Assembly: GCA_910578385.1 (NCBI GenBank)
Contig: CAJTQV010000002.1
Coordinates: 62,001 to 126,000, forward strand
Reading direction: 5' to 3'
DNA length: 64,000 nucleotides
Source: an uncultured Muribaculaceae bacterium
GTDB taxonomy: Bacteria; Bacteroidota; Bacteroidia; Bacteroidales; Muribaculaceae
Within the stretch, counting starts at the first letter, position 1; every line of letters begins with the position of its first letter. Positions 17,614 to 26,554 of this stretch are shown here, one piece after another. A program made the translations under genes and the position numbers. The notes beneath the pieces are model-generated. The model made no database searches, was not told the origin of the DNA, and was given only the letters and a program-made list of their open reading frames with translations.

Positions 17614-18360
17614 TTAGTTGGGGGTTGGGGTCAGGGCGGGGGCGGCGGGGGTGCGGAAGAGGTTGCGGGCGGGGCTGTCTTCGCCGAGGGCGAGCGCGGC
17701 GGTCGGGGCATCGGCTGCGATTTTGCCGCTGTAGAGCACGATGGAGCGCGGACAGAGTTCGAGGGCCATGTCGGTGTCGTGGGTGGCCAGGAGTATTGTG
17801 TGGTGAAACTGTTTGAGTATGTCTATCAGCTGACGGCGCGCACGGGCATCAAGGTTGGCCGACGGCTCGTCGAGCACAAGTATGTTGGGTTCCATCGACA
17901 GCACCGAGGCTATGGCAGCCGCACGTCGCTGGCCCCCCGACAGGGTGAACGCCGGACGGTCTCCGAGTCCCGTGAGTCCCACGGCATCGAGCGCTCCGTT
18001 CACCCGGCGCGTAACTTCTTCGTCGGGCAAACCCATGTTGCGGGGACCGAATGCGATGTCCTCCCCTATCGTCGGCATGAAAAGCATGTCGTCAGAGTTC
18101 TGGAAGACCATACCGACCGTCTGACGGACAATCCGGAGCGTCTTGCGCGTGACCGGTATGTCACCGATAATCACCTGTCCTGATGTCGGCATCAGCAGGC
18201 CGTTTATCTGAAGCAGAAGAGTGGACTTTCCCGATCCGTTCAGGCCGAGCAGAGCTACGTGCTCTCCGTGGGTGATACGGAAGTTTATGCCGTGAAGCAC
18301 CTCGGAACCTCGCGGATAGGCGTAGCGGACATCCTTGAACTGTATATAGTGATGACTCAT
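17614..18360 (-). CDS. cbiO: Nickel/cobalt ECF transporter ATPase
   Basis: 248 residues from ATG 18360; the frame upstream is a shadow of cbiQ. Walker A is LLGLNGSGKSTLLLQ, the signature is LSGGQRRAAAIASVL, Walker B is ILVLDEPSANLD and the switch His is in LLATHDTDMAL. It powers uptake with CbiM and CbiQ. The C-terminal Pro/Ala-rich tail (RTPAAPALTPTPN) is the sequence also found as a degenerate copy at 15545. Nickel is the likely cargo because urease maturation genes are in the window, but cobalt for B12 cannot be excluded. Confidence 0.92.
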   Translation of the reverse strand: MSHHYIQFKDVRYAYPRGSEVLHGINFRITHGEHVALLGLNGSGKSTLLLQINGLLMPTSGQVIIGDIPVTRKTLRIVRQTVGMVFQNSDDMLFMPTIGEDIAFGPRNMGLPDEEVTRRVNGALDAVGLTGLGDRPAFTLSGGQRRAAAIASVLSMEPNILVLDEPSANLDARARRQLIDILKQFHHTILLATHDTDMALELCPRSIVLYSGKIAADAPTAALALGEDSPARNLFRTPAAPALTPTPN

Positions 18361-18383
18361 GGTAACGTGCTTTGAAATTGAAC

Positions 18384-19157
18384 TTAAAAAATCAGTTGTG
18401 AGATATTGATAAGCCTGAGTGCGAGCATGACGGCCACCCATATCAACATGAATACCCATGAAAGGCCCGACATGTGCTGCGGGCGCGATAACGGCATAGT
18501 GCCGTCGAAGCCGCGCGAGAGCATGGCGCGGTAAATCCGTGTGGCACGCTCGTAGCTCCTTACAAGCAGCTGACCAACCATGCGTCCCCACATGCGCAGC
18601 GGATAACTGTTACGGCCGAATCCACGTGCCTTGCGGGCGCGGTCCATGCCAACCGCCTCCTCTACTACCACCACCATGTAGCGGTATGTGAACTGAAGCT
18701 GGGTGACAAGCACCTTGGGACATCCGAACCTGCGCATGGCGTGGCACATGTCGTAGAAACCGGCTGTCATGGTGAGTATCACCACCGCCTGCACGGCGAG
18801 CAACCCGCGCAGCATGATCGAGAAGAAGCTGACCCATCCCCGGCTCACGGCCACCCCTCCGATGGTAAAGGCTGTCTGAGTGTCAATGAACGGGTTGAAG
18901 ATGCCGATAAGCAGTATCAGCGGAAGCACCCAGAGTGATTTGCCGAACACTCTCGCGAAACCGATTCCGGACATCTCCGACTGAACCACGGGATAGACCG
19001 CGAGCCACACTATGCGTTGCGGGGCATAGAGAGGCACGCTGAGCACGGCAACAAGGTAGACCAGTGTCACCACGAGCAACGCGGGGGCACTGACCTTACC
19101 TGCAGCCGGACGGCTGAGAGAGTTTAACGATATGAGAGCATTCTCAAGCTTTGGCAT
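18384..19157 (-). CDS. cbiQ: Nickel/cobalt ECF transporter transmembrane protein
   Basis: 257 residues, four to six hydrophobic segments. The coupling helices carry the two Ala-Arg-Gly signatures of the family (RARKARGFGRN and YRAMLSRGFDGTM), which dock to the CbiO ATPase. The start overlaps the end of cbiM by 14 nt, and cbiO follows after 23 nt, so the three are one operon. Confidence 0.92.
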   Translation of the reverse strand: MPKLENALISLNSLSRPAAGKVSAPALLVVTLVYLVAVLSVPLYAPQRIVWLAVYPVVQSEMSGIGFARVFGKSLWVLPLILLIGIFNPFIDTQTAFTIGGVAVSRGWVSFFSIMLRGLLAVQAVVILTMTAGFYDMCHAMRRFGCPKVLVTQLQFTYRYMVVVVEEAVGMDRARKARGFGRNSYPLRMWGRMVGQLLVRSYERATRIYRAMLSRGFDGTMPLSRPQHMSGLSWVFMLIWVAVMLALRLINISQLIF

Positions 19158-20100
19158 GACGTTTTCTGAATATTATCGAACAGAAACCCCAGAGCAATGC
19201 CACCACAATCAGACCACCGAGCACTCCGGAGAATGTGGAGTTGTAGTCAGGCATGAGAGCCGTAGCCGGGGTTATGGCCGGTGCAAGTTCCGTGTCACCT
19301 GTAATCCGTGCAATCGACCACTCCAGTCCGTCGGGATTGGATGATGCTATCCATGTGAAGGCAACACCCATGGCGAGAGCAAGTACGGCGAAGACCGTGA
19401 GCACGACTTTTGACTTGCGGGTCATTTTCTTCGGCTGCGAAGGATTCTCGTAAAGGCGATCAGTACGGTAGAGCATGTCGGGCTTGTAGCTCTGAACGAA
19501 GCAAAGCACGGCACCTGTGGCCACACCTTCGCAGAGACCGATTGCAAGATGAATGGGGAGCATGAACATCAGGAACTGCGACGCGGGAAGCGCGGTTATT
19601 CCGGACAGTTCCGTCTCTCCGGTAACGAGCAACGCACCGAGTTCAAGACCGACGATACATGCCGCGATCGAGGCAAGCATTACGCGGCCTTTCTTGAGAG
19701 ATCGACCGGCGATGGGACGGTAGATAAGCGGGAAAGCCACAAGGCAGCTCATGGCTCCCATATTTATAAGGTTGCATCCGAGTGCCATCAGGCCGCCGTC
19801 GGCAAACACGAGGCACTGTATAATCAGCACCGAAGCCAATGTGATGAACGCCGCCCATGGTCCCATGAGCGCGGCCAACAGAACACCACCTATGATATGT
19901 CCGCTGGAGCCTGTGCCCGGAATCGAGAAATTGATCATCTGGGCGGCAAAGACGAAGGCACCCATCACGCCCATTAGCGGAAGGATATCCTCACGTTTTA
20001 TCTGAGATACTTTTCGGGATGCCACCACGATAAGGGCGGCTGCGGCGACTCCGGCGGTAATGGCTACCGGAGGCGACACGAGAGCGTCGGCCATGTGCAT
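19144..20100 (-). CDS. cbiM: Nickel/cobalt ECF transporter substrate-binding protein, CbiM fused to a PDGLE domain
   Basis: 318 residues. It begins MHMADALVSPPVA; His2 and the free N-terminus form the metal site in this family. The first 215 residues are the CbiM membrane domain (AAQMINFSIPGTGSSGHIIG is the conserved loop). A linker leads to a C-terminal domain with two helices around NPDGLEWSI, the PDGLE/CbiN-like part that is separate in some species. The fusion gives a complete three-gene importer. The start overlaps nothing upstream. Confidence 0.92.
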   Translation of the reverse strand: MHMADALVSPPVAITAGVAAAALIVVASRKVSQIKREDILPLMGVMGAFVFAAQMINFSIPGTGSSGHIIGGVLLAALMGPWAAFITLASVLIIQCLVFADGGLMALGCNLINMGAMSCLVAFPLIYRPIAGRSLKKGRVMLASIAACIVGLELGALLVTGETELSGITALPASQFLMFMLPIHLAIGLCEGVATGAVLCFVQSYKPDMLYRTDRLYENPSQPKKMTRKSKVVLTVFAVLALAMGVAFTWIASSNPDGLEWSIARITGDTELAPAITPATALMPDYNSTFSGVLGGLIVVALLWGFCSIIFRKRHAKA

Positions 20101-20170
20101 GATTCACAGTTTTTTTCAGTTTGTACAGTACAATAGTGCAATAAAAACAAACTATTGTTAAAAAATAACA

Positions 20171-20206
20171 CGGAGAGATTTGCTACATTATTAACAAATC
20201 TCTCCG
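20171..20206 (-). terminator. Intrinsic terminator of the Yip1-like gene
   Basis: A 12-bp stem, CGGAGAGATTTG with CAAATCTCTCCG, followed on the minus strand by TGTTATTTTTTAAC. It lies between the Yip1-like gene and cbiM. Confidence 0.85.
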
Positions 20207-20291
20207 CGTATGGTTTGCAGATTAGGCGTGGTGATTGTCAGCTCAACCTATGTGAATGGTACCTGACGGAGACTACCGCGCTGTGCTGCAG

Positions 20292-21059
20292 TCATGCAAG
20301 CGGCAGGAGCACCTCCGACACAAGCCAGTTCCAGAGCACGGGCATACCGATGATCAGCATACACAGCAGACCGGTGGTGGAGTTCTCGACATCCTTGGGT
20401 ACACGCAGTATACGTACACCTTTATATACGAGATATATGGTCCAGAGCGGAAGGAACACCAGCACCGGCTCGAACATGGGCATAATCTGAATGAGGGTCC
20501 AGAAGAGCGCGAGTGTTGACATGGCGAGCATGACGAACTGTTTGCCTATATCTTTCTTCAGCACCTCGCGCGACTTGGCTGGGAGCAGGGTTCCTCCGGC
20601 AAGTATCACCGAGAAGTAACCGAAGAAAAAAGTCATGAAAGTGCAGAGACCATCCTTGGCCCAGTCGCCAAAAGTGACATTTGCCTCGTAGAACATGCGT
20701 GCTATTTCCGAAACGGCGCATACACCTATCAACGGATAGAAACAGCGCGAGGCGAACGTCTCTGTCTTGAGACGCGCACGTTTCAGGGCTTTCCATCCCT
20801 CTACTGGCGTGAACATGGTGCGCAGCAGTATGGCGAGTGGTGACGGGGTCTTTGCGACATCAGAGTCGGGTTCATCCAAAGCATCATCGCCAGCTTCGTC
20901 ATCGGCATACTCCTCATCCTCTTCCACATCATCCTCGTCATACAGCGTATCCTCACCGTCGGAATCTCCGGGAGAGGGCACGGGGTCGTCTTCGAGTTTG
21001 TAGAGCGGTGTGTCATCTTCAATCGAATACAGGGGTCTGTCTATATCGTTATCAGTCAT
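20292..21059 (-). CDS. Yip1-family-like membrane protein with acidic N-terminus
   Basis: 255 residues. The first 70 are strikingly acidic and include a short internal repeat (PLYSIEDDT / PLYKLEDDP), probably disordered in the cytoplasm. SPLAILLRTMFTPVEGWKAL is the family entry motif, followed by five hydrophobic segments to the C-terminus. Yip1-like proteins are integral membrane proteins of unclear function in bacteria. It is monocistronic with its own terminator. Confidence 0.75.
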   Translation of the reverse strand: MTDNDIDRPLYSIEDDTPLYKLEDDPVPSPGDSDGEDTLYDEDDVEEDEEYADDEAGDDALDEPDSDVAKTPSPLAILLRTMFTPVEGWKALKRARLKTETFASRCFYPLIGVCAVSEIARMFYEANVTFGDWAKDGLCTFMTFFFGYFSVILAGGTLLPAKSREVLKKDIGKQFVMLAMSTLALFWTLIQIMPMFEPVLVFLPLWTIYLVYKGVRILRVPKDVENSTTGLLCMLIIGMPVLWNWLVSEVLLPLA

Positions 21060-21111
21060 GAGTCAGTCAAAAGCAAAATAATCCTCAATATATACGCGCC
21101 CCACCCCGCAT

Positions 21112-21327
21112 TTATTGTGCTTCGCAGTGTTCCTCCCACACAAGAGTCGCGAGATATTTATCACTTCTGCAATGGAGGTCAGCTACTTTGTCCTCAATGA
21201 GATGTGCAGTTTCGGACATAAAATATATATTTGCGGCATCCTGAACAGGTATGCCGAACAGTTCATTCATTGCCAATATTATAGCGGCATTCTTATTGCC
21301 TCTTAAAACCAAATCTGTCTCACTCAT
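21112..21327 (-). CDS. DUF3791 small protein
   Basis: 71 residues from ATG 21327, which overlaps the stop of the DUF3990 gene (ATGA). It is helical: VLRGNKNAAIILAMNELFGI then an YFMSETAHLIED segment that carries the family pattern. It is one of two DUF3791 genes bracketing a DUF3990 gene and is probably an immunity or antitoxin partner, given the coupling. Confidence 0.75.
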   Translation of the reverse strand: MSETDLVLRGNKNAAIILAMNELFGIPVQDAANIYFMSETAHLIEDKVADLHCRSDKYLATLVWEEHCEAQ

Positions 21328-21794
21328 AACTCCTCGCTTTGTGTATGTTTCAAGCACTCGTCAAGCATTCGCTGTGACCGTATGCAATATTGATTATTCG
21401 GTTTTTCATATTTCAAAAGACCGAGAGCTTCGTCTTCGGAAAGTTCTCCGGCAAAATATCGCTCAATTGTCTGTATAACCTTATCATCTGCGATACCACC
21501 TATCACTATATCGTAATCGGAATCATCCTGTCCTGAGCGGCATTTGGATACGAACCTCAACCACTCACGGTTGTACGAGTCGAACTGGAGGATTTTCCAA
21601 TCCTCCGGCTCAAAATCAAGATTATAAGTCGAAAGCCATGCCTGTTTTTTTCTTCGCTTGAAACGCTGCGCATACTTTACAGCCTGATCATAAAGCGATG
21701 TCAGATAGAACCCTTTGCCAAAATCGAGATAATCACGCGAGAATCTTACGTCAGGAGACTCAACAGATACGAATGATGAATGGTATACAATCAT
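21324..21794 (-). CDS. DUF3990 protein, ADP-ribosyltransferase-like probable toxin
   Basis: 156 residues, ATG 21794. MIVYHSS at the start, DYLDFGKGFYLTSLYDQAVK at about residues 21-40, and an acidic end region match the DUF3990 layout. That family is placed among ADP-ribosyltransferase-like folds (His/Tyr in strands 1-2, catalytic Glu later). The catalytic Glu cannot be assigned by eye. It lies between two DUF3791 genes with 1-nt gap or overlap, a genetic arrangement typical of toxin-antitoxin loci. AT-richer than its neighbours. Confidence 0.8.
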   Translation of the reverse strand: MIVYHSSFVSVESPDVRFSRDYLDFGKGFYLTSLYDQAVKYAQRFKRRKKQAWLSTYNLDFEPEDWKILQFDSYNREWLRFVSKCRSGQDDSDYDIVIGGIADDKVIQTIERYFAGELSEDEALGLLKYEKPNNQYCIRSQRMLDECLKHTQSEEL

Positions 21795-21795
21795 A

Positions 21796-22008
21796 TTAAA
21801 GCACTCCTTCCTCCCGCATGTAATCTGTTATGTCCTCCATGAGATAGCGGGAGCCGAATGTATGGAGCACATCATATGACGGCACGATATAACCATAGAG
21901 TATCCCCGACTTATACAGTCGGCGGAATACTTCATTCTGAGGCATATTCAGGAACTGCGAGAGCTTGCTGATGAGGTATGTTACAAATTCAAGAGTTTTT
22001 TTATCCAT
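21796..22008 (-). CDS. DUF3791 small protein
   Basis: 70 residues, helical, with VTYLISKLSQFLNMPQNEVF and the SYDVLHTFGSRYLMEDI segment of the family. It is the first gene of the three-gene DUF3791-DUF3990-DUF3791 set and ends 1 nt before the DUF3990 start. It is only distantly similar to the downstream DUF3791, so the two may have different partners or activities. Confidence 0.75.
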   Translation of the reverse strand: MDKKTLEFVTYLISKLSQFLNMPQNEVFRRLYKSGILYGYIVPSYDVLHTFGSRYLMEDITDYMREEGVL

Positions 22009-22100
22009 GACTTAACATGCTTTATCATATAACGAAATATAATACAAAATGTTATTCCGCTACAACATAGTCGGAGAGGGTGAGAGAATAATAAAAAATT

Positions 22101-22130
22101 GAGCCGCCACGCGGGGATGCGGGGCGGCTC
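22101..22130 (-). terminator. Intrinsic terminator of the mutAB operon
   Basis: Stem GAGCCGCC with GGCGGCTC, then AATTTTTTATT on the minus strand. A second hairpin (GAGCCACA/TGTGGCTC, 22209-22240) lies between it and the mutB stop. These fill the 267-nt gap to the DUF3791 gene. Confidence 0.8.
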
Positions 22131-22275
22131 GGGGGATAGTAGAAATTTTAATTAATCAGCAGTATTGCGATTTATTATTTCCTATTTGTCAGTGACGCGG
22201 CAGACACAGAGCCACACTTATGCTTCGCAGTCTGTGGCTCGATCCCGCCGAGTTACTGTTGCGTAGTGACGTGGA

Positions 22276-24420
22276 TTACTCGGCGGCACGTTCCTCGTTG
22301 AGGATGCGGATCATCTCGATCGCGCTCTTCGGAATGCGTGTACCGGGGCCGAAGATAGCGGCCACACCGGCCTTGTAGAGGAAGTCGTAGTCCTGCGCGG
22401 GAATCACACCGCCGGCAGTTACGAGAATATCCTCACGGCCGAGCTTCTTGAGCTCTTCGATAACCTGCGGGATGAGAGTCTTGTGACCAGCGGCGAGCGA
22501 TGACACACCGAGGATGTGAACGTCGTTCTCCACAGCCTGACGGGCAGCCTCGGCGGGAGTCTGGAACAGCGGTCCCATATCGACGTCGTAACCGCAGTCG
22601 GCATAACCGGTGGCAACAACCTTGGCTCCACGGTCGTGACCGTCCTGACCCATCTTGGCAATCATGATACGCGGCTGACGGCCTTCACGCTTGGCGAAGT
22701 CAGCGACTACGCGGCGGGCTTCCTCGAACTCGGGATCACCCTTCTCTTCGTTGCTATACACTCCTGAGATAGTTTTGATGACAGCTTTGTAACGTCCCAC
22801 AACAGCCTCGCATGCGTCGGAAATCTCGCCGAGAGATGCGCGGAGACCTGCGGCCTTGACTGCGAGGTCGAGAAGGTTGCCCTTCGAGGGATCCTTGACA
22901 CACTCGGTGATGTCGGCGAGAGCTTTCTTCACAGCCTCCTCGTCGCGGTCCTTGCGGAGCTCTTCGAGACGTGCGCACTGCTCCTTGCGAACCTCGGTGT
23001 TGTCAATCTCAAGGATATCGATGGGATCCTCGTGGTCGAGACGGAACTTGTTGATACCTACGATGGTCTGCTTGCCTGAGTCGATGTGAGCCTGTGTACG
23101 TGCTGCGGCCTCCTCGATACGGAGCTTGGGAAGTCCTGTCTCGATAGCCTTGGCCATACCGCCGAGCTTCTCGATCTCCTGGATGTGCTCCCATGCGCGG
23201 TGAGCGATCTCGTTGGTAAGGCTCTCCACATAGTACGAACCACCCCACGGGTCAACCTGCTTGCAGACATAAGTCTCCTCCTGGATGTAGATCTGCGTGT
23301 TACGCGCGATACGTGCGGAGAAGTCTGTCGGAAGCGCGATAGCCTCGTCGAGAGCGTTGGTGTGGAGCGACTGGGTGTGACCCAGAACGGCACCCATGGC
23401 CTCCACGCAGGTACGGCCCACGTTGTTGAAGGGATCCTGCTCTGTGAGCGACCAGCCTGAAGTCTGGCAGTGTGTACGGAGAGCAAGCGATTTCGGATTC
23501 TTGGGGTTGAACTGCTTCACGATACGGGCCCAGAGCATACGTGCGGCACGCATTTTGGCGATTTCCATGAAGTAGTTCATTGAGATACCCCAGAAGAACG
23601 ACAGACGGGGAGCGAAAGCGTCGATGTCCATGCCTGCGTTCACACCGGCGCGGAGGTACTCAAGACCGTCGGCCAGAGTGTAAGCCAGCTCGATGTCGGC
23701 AGTCGCGCCGGCCTCCTGCATGTGGTAGCCGGAGATTGAGATCGAGTTGAACTTGGGCATGTTCTTCGAAGTGTACTCGAAGATGTCGGCGATAATCTTC
23801 ATAGAGAATGCCGGCGGGTAGATATAGGTGTTACGCACCATGAACTCCTTGAGGATGTCGTTCTGGATTGTACCTGCCATCTCGTCGAGCTTAGCGCCCT
23901 GTTCAAGACCGGCGTTGATGTAGAACGCGAGCACCGGAAGCACACCGCCGTTCATGGTCATCGACACAGACATCTTGTTCAAGGGGATACCGTCGAAGAG
24001 GACCTTCATGTCCTCGACAGAGCAGATAGACACACCTGCCTTGCCGACATCACCTACCACACGCTCGTGGTCAGCGTCGTAACCACGGTGAGTGGGGAGG
24101 TCGAACGCCACGGACAGACCTTTCTGACCCGAAGCGAGGTTGCGGCGGTAGAAAGCGTTTGACTCGGCTGCTGTGGAGAATCCGGCATACTGACGGATGG
24201 TCCAGGGGCGCAGAGGGTACATCGCGCTGTAGGGGCCGCGGAGGAAGGGAGGAATACCCGACACAAAGTCGAGATGCTCCATGCCCTCAAGATCTTCTTT
24301 GGAATATACCGGCTTCACGGAGATGAGTTCCGCGGTGAGCCACTCCTCACCCGACACCGGCTTACGGCTCTCGGGAGCCGTGATTTTGGTTATATCGATT
24401 TCTTTAAAATTAGGTCTCAT
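22276..24420 (-). CDS. mutB: Methylmalonyl-CoA mutase, large (catalytic) subunit
   Basis: 714 residues, the usual length. It interconverts succinyl-CoA and (R)-methylmalonyl-CoA with adenosylcobalamin, in propionate formation. The N-terminal TIM barrel binds CoA (RPWTIRQYAGFSTAAESNAF is characteristic). The C-terminal B12 domain has QDGHDRGAKVVATG, with the cobalt-ligating His near residue 597, then GVSSLAAGH and TAGGVIP. It follows mutA by 12 nt, and the pair forms the heterodimer. Cobalamin comes from the Btu locus at 36.7-43.1 kb. Confidence 0.97.
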   Translation of the reverse strand: MRPNFKEIDITKITAPESRKPVSGEEWLTAELISVKPVYSKEDLEGMEHLDFVSGIPPFLRGPYSAMYPLRPWTIRQYAGFSTAAESNAFYRRNLASGQKGLSVAFDLPTHRGYDADHERVVGDVGKAGVSICSVEDMKVLFDGIPLNKMSVSMTMNGGVLPVLAFYINAGLEQGAKLDEMAGTIQNDILKEFMVRNTYIYPPAFSMKIIADIFEYTSKNMPKFNSISISGYHMQEAGATADIELAYTLADGLEYLRAGVNAGMDIDAFAPRLSFFWGISMNYFMEIAKMRAARMLWARIVKQFNPKNPKSLALRTHCQTSGWSLTEQDPFNNVGRTCVEAMGAVLGHTQSLHTNALDEAIALPTDFSARIARNTQIYIQEETYVCKQVDPWGGSYYVESLTNEIAHRAWEHIQEIEKLGGMAKAIETGLPKLRIEEAAARTQAHIDSGKQTIVGINKFRLDHEDPIDILEIDNTEVRKEQCARLEELRKDRDEEAVKKALADITECVKDPSKGNLLDLAVKAAGLRASLGEISDACEAVVGRYKAVIKTISGVYSNEEKGDPEFEEARRVVADFAKREGRQPRIMIAKMGQDGHDRGAKVVATGYADCGYDVDMGPLFQTPAEAARQAVENDVHILGVSSLAAGHKTLIPQVIEELKKLGREDILVTAGGVIPAQDYDFLYKAGVAAIFGPGTRIPKSAIEMIRILNEERAAE

Positions 24421-24432
24421 GATATTATCGGA

Positions 24433-26292
24433 TTATTTGAGGAGTTTAGCGTTGAAGTCAACGAGCGTGTCAAGCACGTTCACCTTGACGTGGATAAAGT
24501 TCTCGATGCCGGCAGCCTTGAGGTCGTCCATGCATGCGGGGGCACCCGCAACAACAAACTGTGCGCGTCCGGCCAGCTCCTTGAATGCCTCGGGAGCGTA
24601 GGTAGCGTACTCGTCGTCGCTCGAGCAGAGAACCACAACGTCGGCACCCTTCTCCATGGCGGCGTCGATACCCTCCTTGACGGTCTCGAAACCGATATTG
24701 TCGATAATCTCGTAACCGGCGCAACCGAAGAAGTTCGAAGAGAACTGAGCGCGTGCGAGACGCATTGCGAGGTTGCCGATAGTGAGCATGAATACCTTGG
24801 GACGGTTGGCAGCGCGCTCTGTGTCGAGGCGGAGCTGCTCGAACTGGCTTGCGGCACGGTCGAAGTTGAGGGCTGTAACAGCACCGTCGGTCACCTCACC
24901 GGCAGCGCAGCCGCATGTGCATGCGCATTCGCCGCTCACCTTGTCAAGGGCCATCTCGTTGAAGTTGGGGAACTGGTTAGTTCCGAGCAGGCTCTCCTTG
25001 CGGCGGGCAACATCAAGGTGACGCTTCACGCCGCTCTCGTTAACCTTGCCCTGGATCTCACCCTTGCGGAGCATGGCGTCGAAACCGCCGTTGTCCTCAA
25101 CCTCCTGGAATACCTTCCATGCCTGAGCGGCGATAGAAGCGGTGAGATTCTCGATATAATATGAACCGCCGGCGGGGTCAACAACCTTGTCGAGGTGAGA
25201 CTCGTCGCGGAGAAGGATCTGCTGGTTACGTGCTATGCGCTCGCTGAACTCGTCGGGACGCTTGTAGCAGCGGTCGAAGGGGAGAGTCTCGATTGAGTTG
25301 ACACCTGCGAGGGCCGCGCTCATTGTCTCGGTCATCGAGCGGAGCAGGTTCACGTGCGAGTCATAGAGAGTCTGGTTGAACTCGCTTGTAACGGCGTGAA
25401 CGAACATCTTGCATGCGCAGAGGCATTCGGGATTGTAAGCCTTCACAATCTCAGCCCAGAGCATACGGCCTGCACGGAACTTGGCGAGCTCCATGAAGTA
25501 GTTCGAAGAGATGCCCATGTTGAACTTGATGCGGCAAGCCACCTCGTCGACAGTAAGACCGGCTTCGGTCATCATGGTGAGCCATTCGGCACCCCATGCG
25601 AGAGCGTAGCCAAGTTCCTGGGTGATGTATGCGCCGGCGTTGTTGAGCATGTAGCTGTCAACAGCGAAGCAGCGCAGACCTTTTATTTCCTTAACGGTCT
25701 CATAGAGAGCCTTGCCCTCGGCCGCTGCGTCCTTGGGGAAAGCGAGACCATGTTTGAGAAGACGTTTGAAAGGATTGTATCCGATAGAACCGCGGAATTC
25801 CTCAGCGGCACCGGCGGCATTGATAAGCTTGACCAGTTCGGCAGCCACCTCAACGGCGCAGCCGGGGCAGCAGTCGATGTTGACCTCAACCTTCTTGAGG
25901 TCGATGTCCTTGAGGACAACAGCGAGGTCGGCAGCCTTGACGTTCTTGCCAAGACGGATGCCGAGCGACTCCACGCCACGGTTCAGGATGTGGAGAGCGT
26001 GGTTGTTGAGTTCTTCAGGTGTATCGCCGATCACAGCCTGACGCACGAGCCAGTTGTTGTTGTCGCGTGTTCCGCGCAGATATGGGAACTCGCCCGGCAT
26101 GGTGTCAATGGCTGCGAGACCTTCGAGGTCCTCGCGGCGATAGAAGGGCTGTACGTTGAAACCCTCGTTCGTGCGCCACACCAGTTTACGGTCGAAGTCG
26201 GCGCCTTTAAGGTCGGCTGTAATCTTCGCCTTCCACTCTTCAGCGGAAACCGGCGAGAACATGTCGAACAATTTTTCTTTCTTTTCTGCCAT
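24433..26292 (-). CDS. mutA: Methylmalonyl-CoA mutase, small subunit
   Basis: 619 residues from ATG 26292 (MAEKKEKLFD). It is homologous to MutB over its length (FSERIARNQQILLRDESHLD and VVDPAGGSYYIENLT are shared with the partner), but the B12 motif DxHxxG is missing at the C-terminus, as expected for the non-catalytic structural subunit. A Cys-rich insert (SGECACTCGCAAG, about residue 450) lies in the linker; its meaning is unknown. It is first in the operon. Confidence 0.95.
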   Translation of the reverse strand: MAEKKEKLFDMFSPVSAEEWKAKITADLKGADFDRKLVWRTNEGFNVQPFYRREDLEGLAAIDTMPGEFPYLRGTRDNNNWLVRQAVIGDTPEELNNHALHILNRGVESLGIRLGKNVKAADLAVVLKDIDLKKVEVNIDCCPGCAVEVAAELVKLINAAGAAEEFRGSIGYNPFKRLLKHGLAFPKDAAAEGKALYETVKEIKGLRCFAVDSYMLNNAGAYITQELGYALAWGAEWLTMMTEAGLTVDEVACRIKFNMGISSNYFMELAKFRAGRMLWAEIVKAYNPECLCACKMFVHAVTSEFNQTLYDSHVNLLRSMTETMSAALAGVNSIETLPFDRCYKRPDEFSERIARNQQILLRDESHLDKVVDPAGGSYYIENLTASIAAQAWKVFQEVEDNGGFDAMLRKGEIQGKVNESGVKRHLDVARRKESLLGTNQFPNFNEMALDKVSGECACTCGCAAGEVTDGAVTALNFDRAASQFEQLRLDTERAANRPKVFMLTIGNLAMRLARAQFSSNFFGCAGYEIIDNIGFETVKEGIDAAMEKGADVVVLCSSDDEYATYAPEAFKELAGRAQFVVAGAPACMDDLKAAGIENFIHVKVNVLDTLVDFNAKLLK

Positions 26293-26386
26293 TTTAAGCG
26301 TATTTATTGGTATTAGCAATCTAATTTACAATAAGGAAACAGGGGCACAAGAGGCCTGCTTCCTGTTGGAATTCTGAAATTCCGCA

Positions 26387-26418
26387 CAAATATATCTAAT
26401 ATTTTATTCATACGGAAA
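26387..26418 (-). promoter_or_regulatory. Promoter of mutAB
   Basis: Minus-strand TTTC at 26418-26415, a 20-nt spacer, then TATATTTG at 26394-26387. The leader is about 90 nt. No riboswitch-like B12 box is seen in it. Confidence 0.65.
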
Positions 26419-26468
26419 CTTTTAAGGAATTTTTTCTTTAATTCCTGAGAAAAATCGGGTTGAAGCCG

Positions 26469-26549
26469 GTCAGACTTGTCAGACCGGGTCGCACTTGTCG
26501 GACCTGTCAGACTTGTCAGACTTGTCAGACCTGTCGGACTGGTCAGACG
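26469..26549. repeat. 9-bp tandem repeat (GTCAGACTT type)
   Basis: About nine imperfect copies of a 9-bp unit, such as TTGTCAGAC, CTGTCGGAC and TTGTCAGAC, in the gap between the mutA promoter and the ftsE stop. A related set is at 62139-62186. Confidence 0.9.
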
Positions 26550-26554
26550 GCTGA

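Noticed and set aside
18360..18591. A 77-residue N-terminal extension of CbiO
   Set aside because: The extension lies in the cbiQ coding region in another frame; the MSHHYIQF start matches the normal beginning of the family.
24433..26292. MutA as a damaged mutase because its B12 motif is missing
   Set aside because: The small subunit of the two-subunit mutase normally lacks the cobalt-ligating DxHxxG.
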